DNA of 64,000 bases from Chryseobacterium sp. Bi04 (GTDB lineage Bacteria; Bacteroidota; Bacteroidia; Flavobacteriales; Weeksellaceae), in NCBI RefSeq assembly GCF_918698085.1, contig NZ_CAKKLP010000017.1:1-64000 (forward strand), given 5' to 3'. Position 1 is the first letter of the stretch. Each line of letters opens with the position of its first letter. The position numbers were made by a program, and so were the translations under genes. Below the pieces are notes generated by a model. That model made no database searches and was not told where the DNA came from. It saw only the letters and a list, made by a program, of their open reading frames with translations. Below are positions 61,899 to 64,000 of the stretch, piece after piece.

Positions 61899-62264
61899 AT
61901 GGAACTCATTGCTAAAATTCTGATAGCAGTTGTTGCGTTAGAACATATTTATATTCTCTGGATGGAAATGTTTGCCTGGGAAACAAAAGGAAAAGAAGTT
62001 TTTAAGGCGGCGTTACCTGCAGAAATGTTTAAGCCTACTAAAGGGCTTGCAGCCAATCAGGGCCTGTATAATGGTTTCCTGGCTGCCGGGCTGCTATGGT
62101 CGTTTCTCATCAAAGATCCTCAATGGCAGGATAATATCGCCCTTTTCTTTTTAGGATGTGTTGCGGTAGCAGGAATCTACGGAGCCATTTCTGCCACTAA
62201 GAAAATATTTTTTGTACAAGCTCTGCCTGCAATTCTGGCTATTATTGCTGTTTTATTGAAATAA
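61899..62264 (+). CDS. DUF1304 family membrane protein
   Basis: A 121-residue protein with about four helices. The sequence VALEHIYILWMEMFAWET and LAANQGLYNGFLAAGLLWSF are the DUF1304 signature. Function unknown. It is divergent from the crp operon with 65 bp between starts, so the two may be co-regulated. Confidence 0.88.
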   Translation: MELIAKILIAVVALEHIYILWMEMFAWETKGKEVFKAALPAEMFKPTKGLAANQGLYNGFLAAGLLWSFLIKDPQWQDNIALFFLGCVAVAGIYGAISATKKIFFVQALPAILAIIAVLLK

Positions 62265-62801
62265 TTTTATAGGTCGTATTTTAAAAATCTTCTTAAAAAT
62301 ACGGACATTGTAAATACTCTTTTCTCCTGAATGATAAGAGTAAAATCTCTATGAATATCTCAGTTCATAACCAGACTTAAAACCAGCTTTTTAAGGTTCA
62401 AAAAATCCATTTAATATAAAATTCGTAAATTTGCACCGTCATAAGAAATTGATATACAGATTTTTTATGCTGATCTGCATTTTGATGGAATGTAGAAATT
62501 CAAGTTGTTCAGTACACATATCTTTATTACTTCATCAGTAATTTAATTGTAGAATCTATGTAAAAGATTAATTTCTTTTTACGTGATACACTCTTTTTCT
62601 AGAGTATAATCTATTGACATATTTAAAATAAACATAAGGCCTGAGGTCTTTATGGTCTATTTTTTTGTGAAAAGCTTTTATTACCAGAAGCTTATATAGA
62701 TTATTTTTTACTATTGCCATCAGCAGAACAACTGAGATAAAGCATAACAATGGATTGGTTTACAATCTCTTATACTATTTATTAATTGAAAAACCCTGAA
62801 T
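62265..62801. other. gene-free stretch before the ABC ATPase gene
   Basis: 537 bp without a credible ORF. A consensus -7 box TAAATTTG sits at 62426-62433, without a clear -33. If it drives the ATPase gene, the 5' leader would be about 360 nt. A small hairpin attact-tcatc-agtaat is at 62528-62543. No known riboswitch is recognised. Confidence 0.4.
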
Positions 62802-64000
62802 ATGGAAAAAAATGAAGACAGTAGAAAAGTAAAACTTAAAGTTGAAGATCTGACTATTATTTTTGGTAAAAACAAAGAAAAAGCACAGGAACTTTTAGAC
62901 AAAGGTTTTTCCAAAAAGGAAATTCTTGAAAAAACCGGCTGTACGGTAGGAATCAACAAAGCCAGTTTTGAAATTTATGAAGGTGAATTCTTTGTGATTA
63001 TGGGGTTATCGGGAAGTGGAAAATCTACTTTACTGCGCTGCCTCAACAGACTGAATGAGCCCACCTCCGGAAAAGTATTTATCAATGATGATGATATTAC
63101 CGGTAAAAATAATAAAGAGCTTCTGGAAGTAAGAAGAACGGAAATGAGTATGGTATTTCAAAAATTTGGATTACTACCCCATCATACTATTTTAGACAAT
63201 GCAGGTTTCGGACTTGAAATCAGAGGAGAAAGCAAAGCTTCCCGTGATGAAAAAGCCCAGAAAGCCCTGGATATTGTAGGATTAAATGGTTTTGAAAATC
63301 AGTTTCCTTCCCAACTTTCAGGAGGAATGCAGCAGAGAGTGGGATTAGCAAGAGCTTTGGCCAACGATCCTGAGGTATTGCTTATGGATGAGGCTTTCTC
63401 CGCACTGGATCCTCTGATAAAATCTGAAATGCAGGATCAAATGCTTGAATTGCAAAATACATTACAGAAAACCATTGTTTTCATCACCCATGATTTGGAT
63501 GAGGCTATTAAAATTGGAGACCGTATCGTCATTATGAAAGATGGTGTGATAGAACAAATAGGAACAGCCGAAGATATTTTAACCAATCCTGCCAGTGACT
63601 ATGTAAAAGCTTTTGTAGAGAAAGTAGATCGTAAAACAATCATTACTGCTAAATCTTTGATGTTCGACAAAGCTACAGTGGTGCGTTTCAAAAAAGACGG
63701 ACCTGAAGGAGCTTTAAGAAAAATGAGAACAACAGGATTAGAAAACTTACCTGTCGTAGATTTTCAAAATAAATTTCTGGGCTTTGTAACGCTTAATGAT
63801 ATCGTCCGGATTGCAAAGAAAAAAGAACCCACAGTAGAATCGGTGATCAACAGCAACGTTCCTTCCGTCTATCCGGAAGTTACTGTAGAAGAAATGTTAC
63901 CGTTAATTTCCGGAAACAAATCAGCCATTGCCGTGGTAGATGAAAACAATAAATTCTTAGGTCTTATCACCCAACTATCTCTCATCATAGAAGCTACAAA
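62802..64000 (+). CDS. proV: glycine betaine/proline ABC transporter ATP-binding protein (ProV/OpuAA-like), 3' end cut
   Basis: The frame is open from ATG 62802 to the window end (about 399 residues, incomplete). Walker A GLSGSGKST (68-76), signature LSGGMQQR (about 168-175), Walker B LLMDEAFSALDP and the H-loop ITHDLDEA are all present. Residues 1-50 carry the ProV-type leader with a KEKAQELLDKGFSKKEILEK segment. Two CBS domains occupy about residues 275-395 (GLENLPVVDFQNKFLGFVTL). It should energise osmoprotectant import with a ProW-like permease expected downstream. Confidence 0.92.
   Translation, partial: MEKNEDSRKVKLKVEDLTIIFGKNKEKAQELLDKGFSKKEILEKTGCTVGINKASFEIYEGEFFVIMGLSGSGKSTLLRCLNRLNEPTSGKVFINDDDITGKNNKELLEVRRTEMSMVFQKFGLLPHHTILDNAGFGLEIRGESKASRDEKAQKALDIVGLNGFENQFPSQLSGGMQQRVGLARALANDPEVLLMDEAFSALDPLIKSEMQDQMLELQNTLQKTIVFITHDLDEAIKIGDRIVIMKDGVIEQIGTAEDILTNPASDYVKAFVEKVDRKTIITAKSLMFDKATVVRFKKDGPEGALRKMRTTGLENLPVVDFQNKFLGFVTLNDIVRIAKKKEPTVESVINSNVPSVYPEVTVEEMLPLISGNKSAIAVVDENNKFLGLITQLSLIIEAT

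Noticed and set aside
62568..62959. Short minus-strand ORFs before and over the ProV-like gene
   Set aside because: They overlap the clear ABC ATPase start or AT-rich non-coding DNA and show no motif.

Overview
The window looks like a chromosomal segment of a Chryseobacterium-like member of the Flavobacteriia (Weeksellaceae). The genome is AT-rich. Promoters fit the Bacteroidota pattern (TTTG, 19-21 bp spacer, TAnnTTTG), and Shine-Dalgarno sequences are essentially absent. The gene content is typical of the group: an S46 dipeptidyl-peptidase, type IX secretion sorting tails, the Bacteroidota-type (subtype iii) type VI secretion system (T6SS), and an HU / small basic protein / RNase G block. 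Genus and species are inferred from memory of such genes; no search was run.

Layout. Positions 1-48 are the 5' end of a 16S rRNA gene leaving the window on the minus strand, preceded by three tandem rrn promoters and a gene-free, repeat-rich stretch to 1492. Positions 1.5-15 kb hold housekeeping and accessory genes: an M16 peptidase, a frameshifted MBL-fold gene, a DPP11-like peptidase, an NlpE-like lipoprotein, an MgtC-like protein, a YdeI-like protein, an Imm22-like orphan, three small proteins of unknown function, and polA.

Positions 15.6-38.1 kb, all on the minus strand, are a T6SS locus. Reading in the direction of transcription it encodes two TssO-like proteins, TssP (PKD domains), TssR (lipoprotein), tube protein TssD/Hcp, VgrG, a metzincin-type candidate effector, two paralogous lipoproteins (candidate immunity proteins), a membrane protein, ClpV/TssH, a lytic transglycosylase, a second Hcp and VgrG, a LysM protein, a membrane protein, a PAAR-like protein with hydrophobic insertions, and a third Hcp. 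Each hcp has its own promoter, terminator and a shared upstream palindromic element. A divergent LuxR-type regulator with Glu in place of the phospho-accepting Asp borders the cluster at 38.3 kb. I see no sheath or baseplate genes (TssB, C, E, F, G, K), so the rest of the apparatus must lie elsewhere.

Positions 39-50 kb hold HU, a 29-residue very basic protein, RNase G, three tandem delta-60-repeat proteins with C-terminal T9SS-type tails (the first frameshifted), OsmC, a Nudix hydrolase, an acyltransferase, a lipoprotein and an Mpl-like muropeptide ligase. Positions 50-64 kb hold a nitronate monooxygenase-like enzyme, an aldo/keto reductase, a striking 2.3-kb array of ten inverted-repeat-bounded units, two GNAT acetyltransferases, a LysR regulator, a phosphoesterase, a four-gene redox operon (MdaB-like, SDR, ABM, DJ-1/PfpI), a Crp-DoxX-AhpD operon, a DUF1304 protein and the start of a ProV-like ABC ATPase.

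The observations most worth following up are the repeat array, the Hcp operator plus degenerate response regulator, and the two VgrG cargo cassettes.
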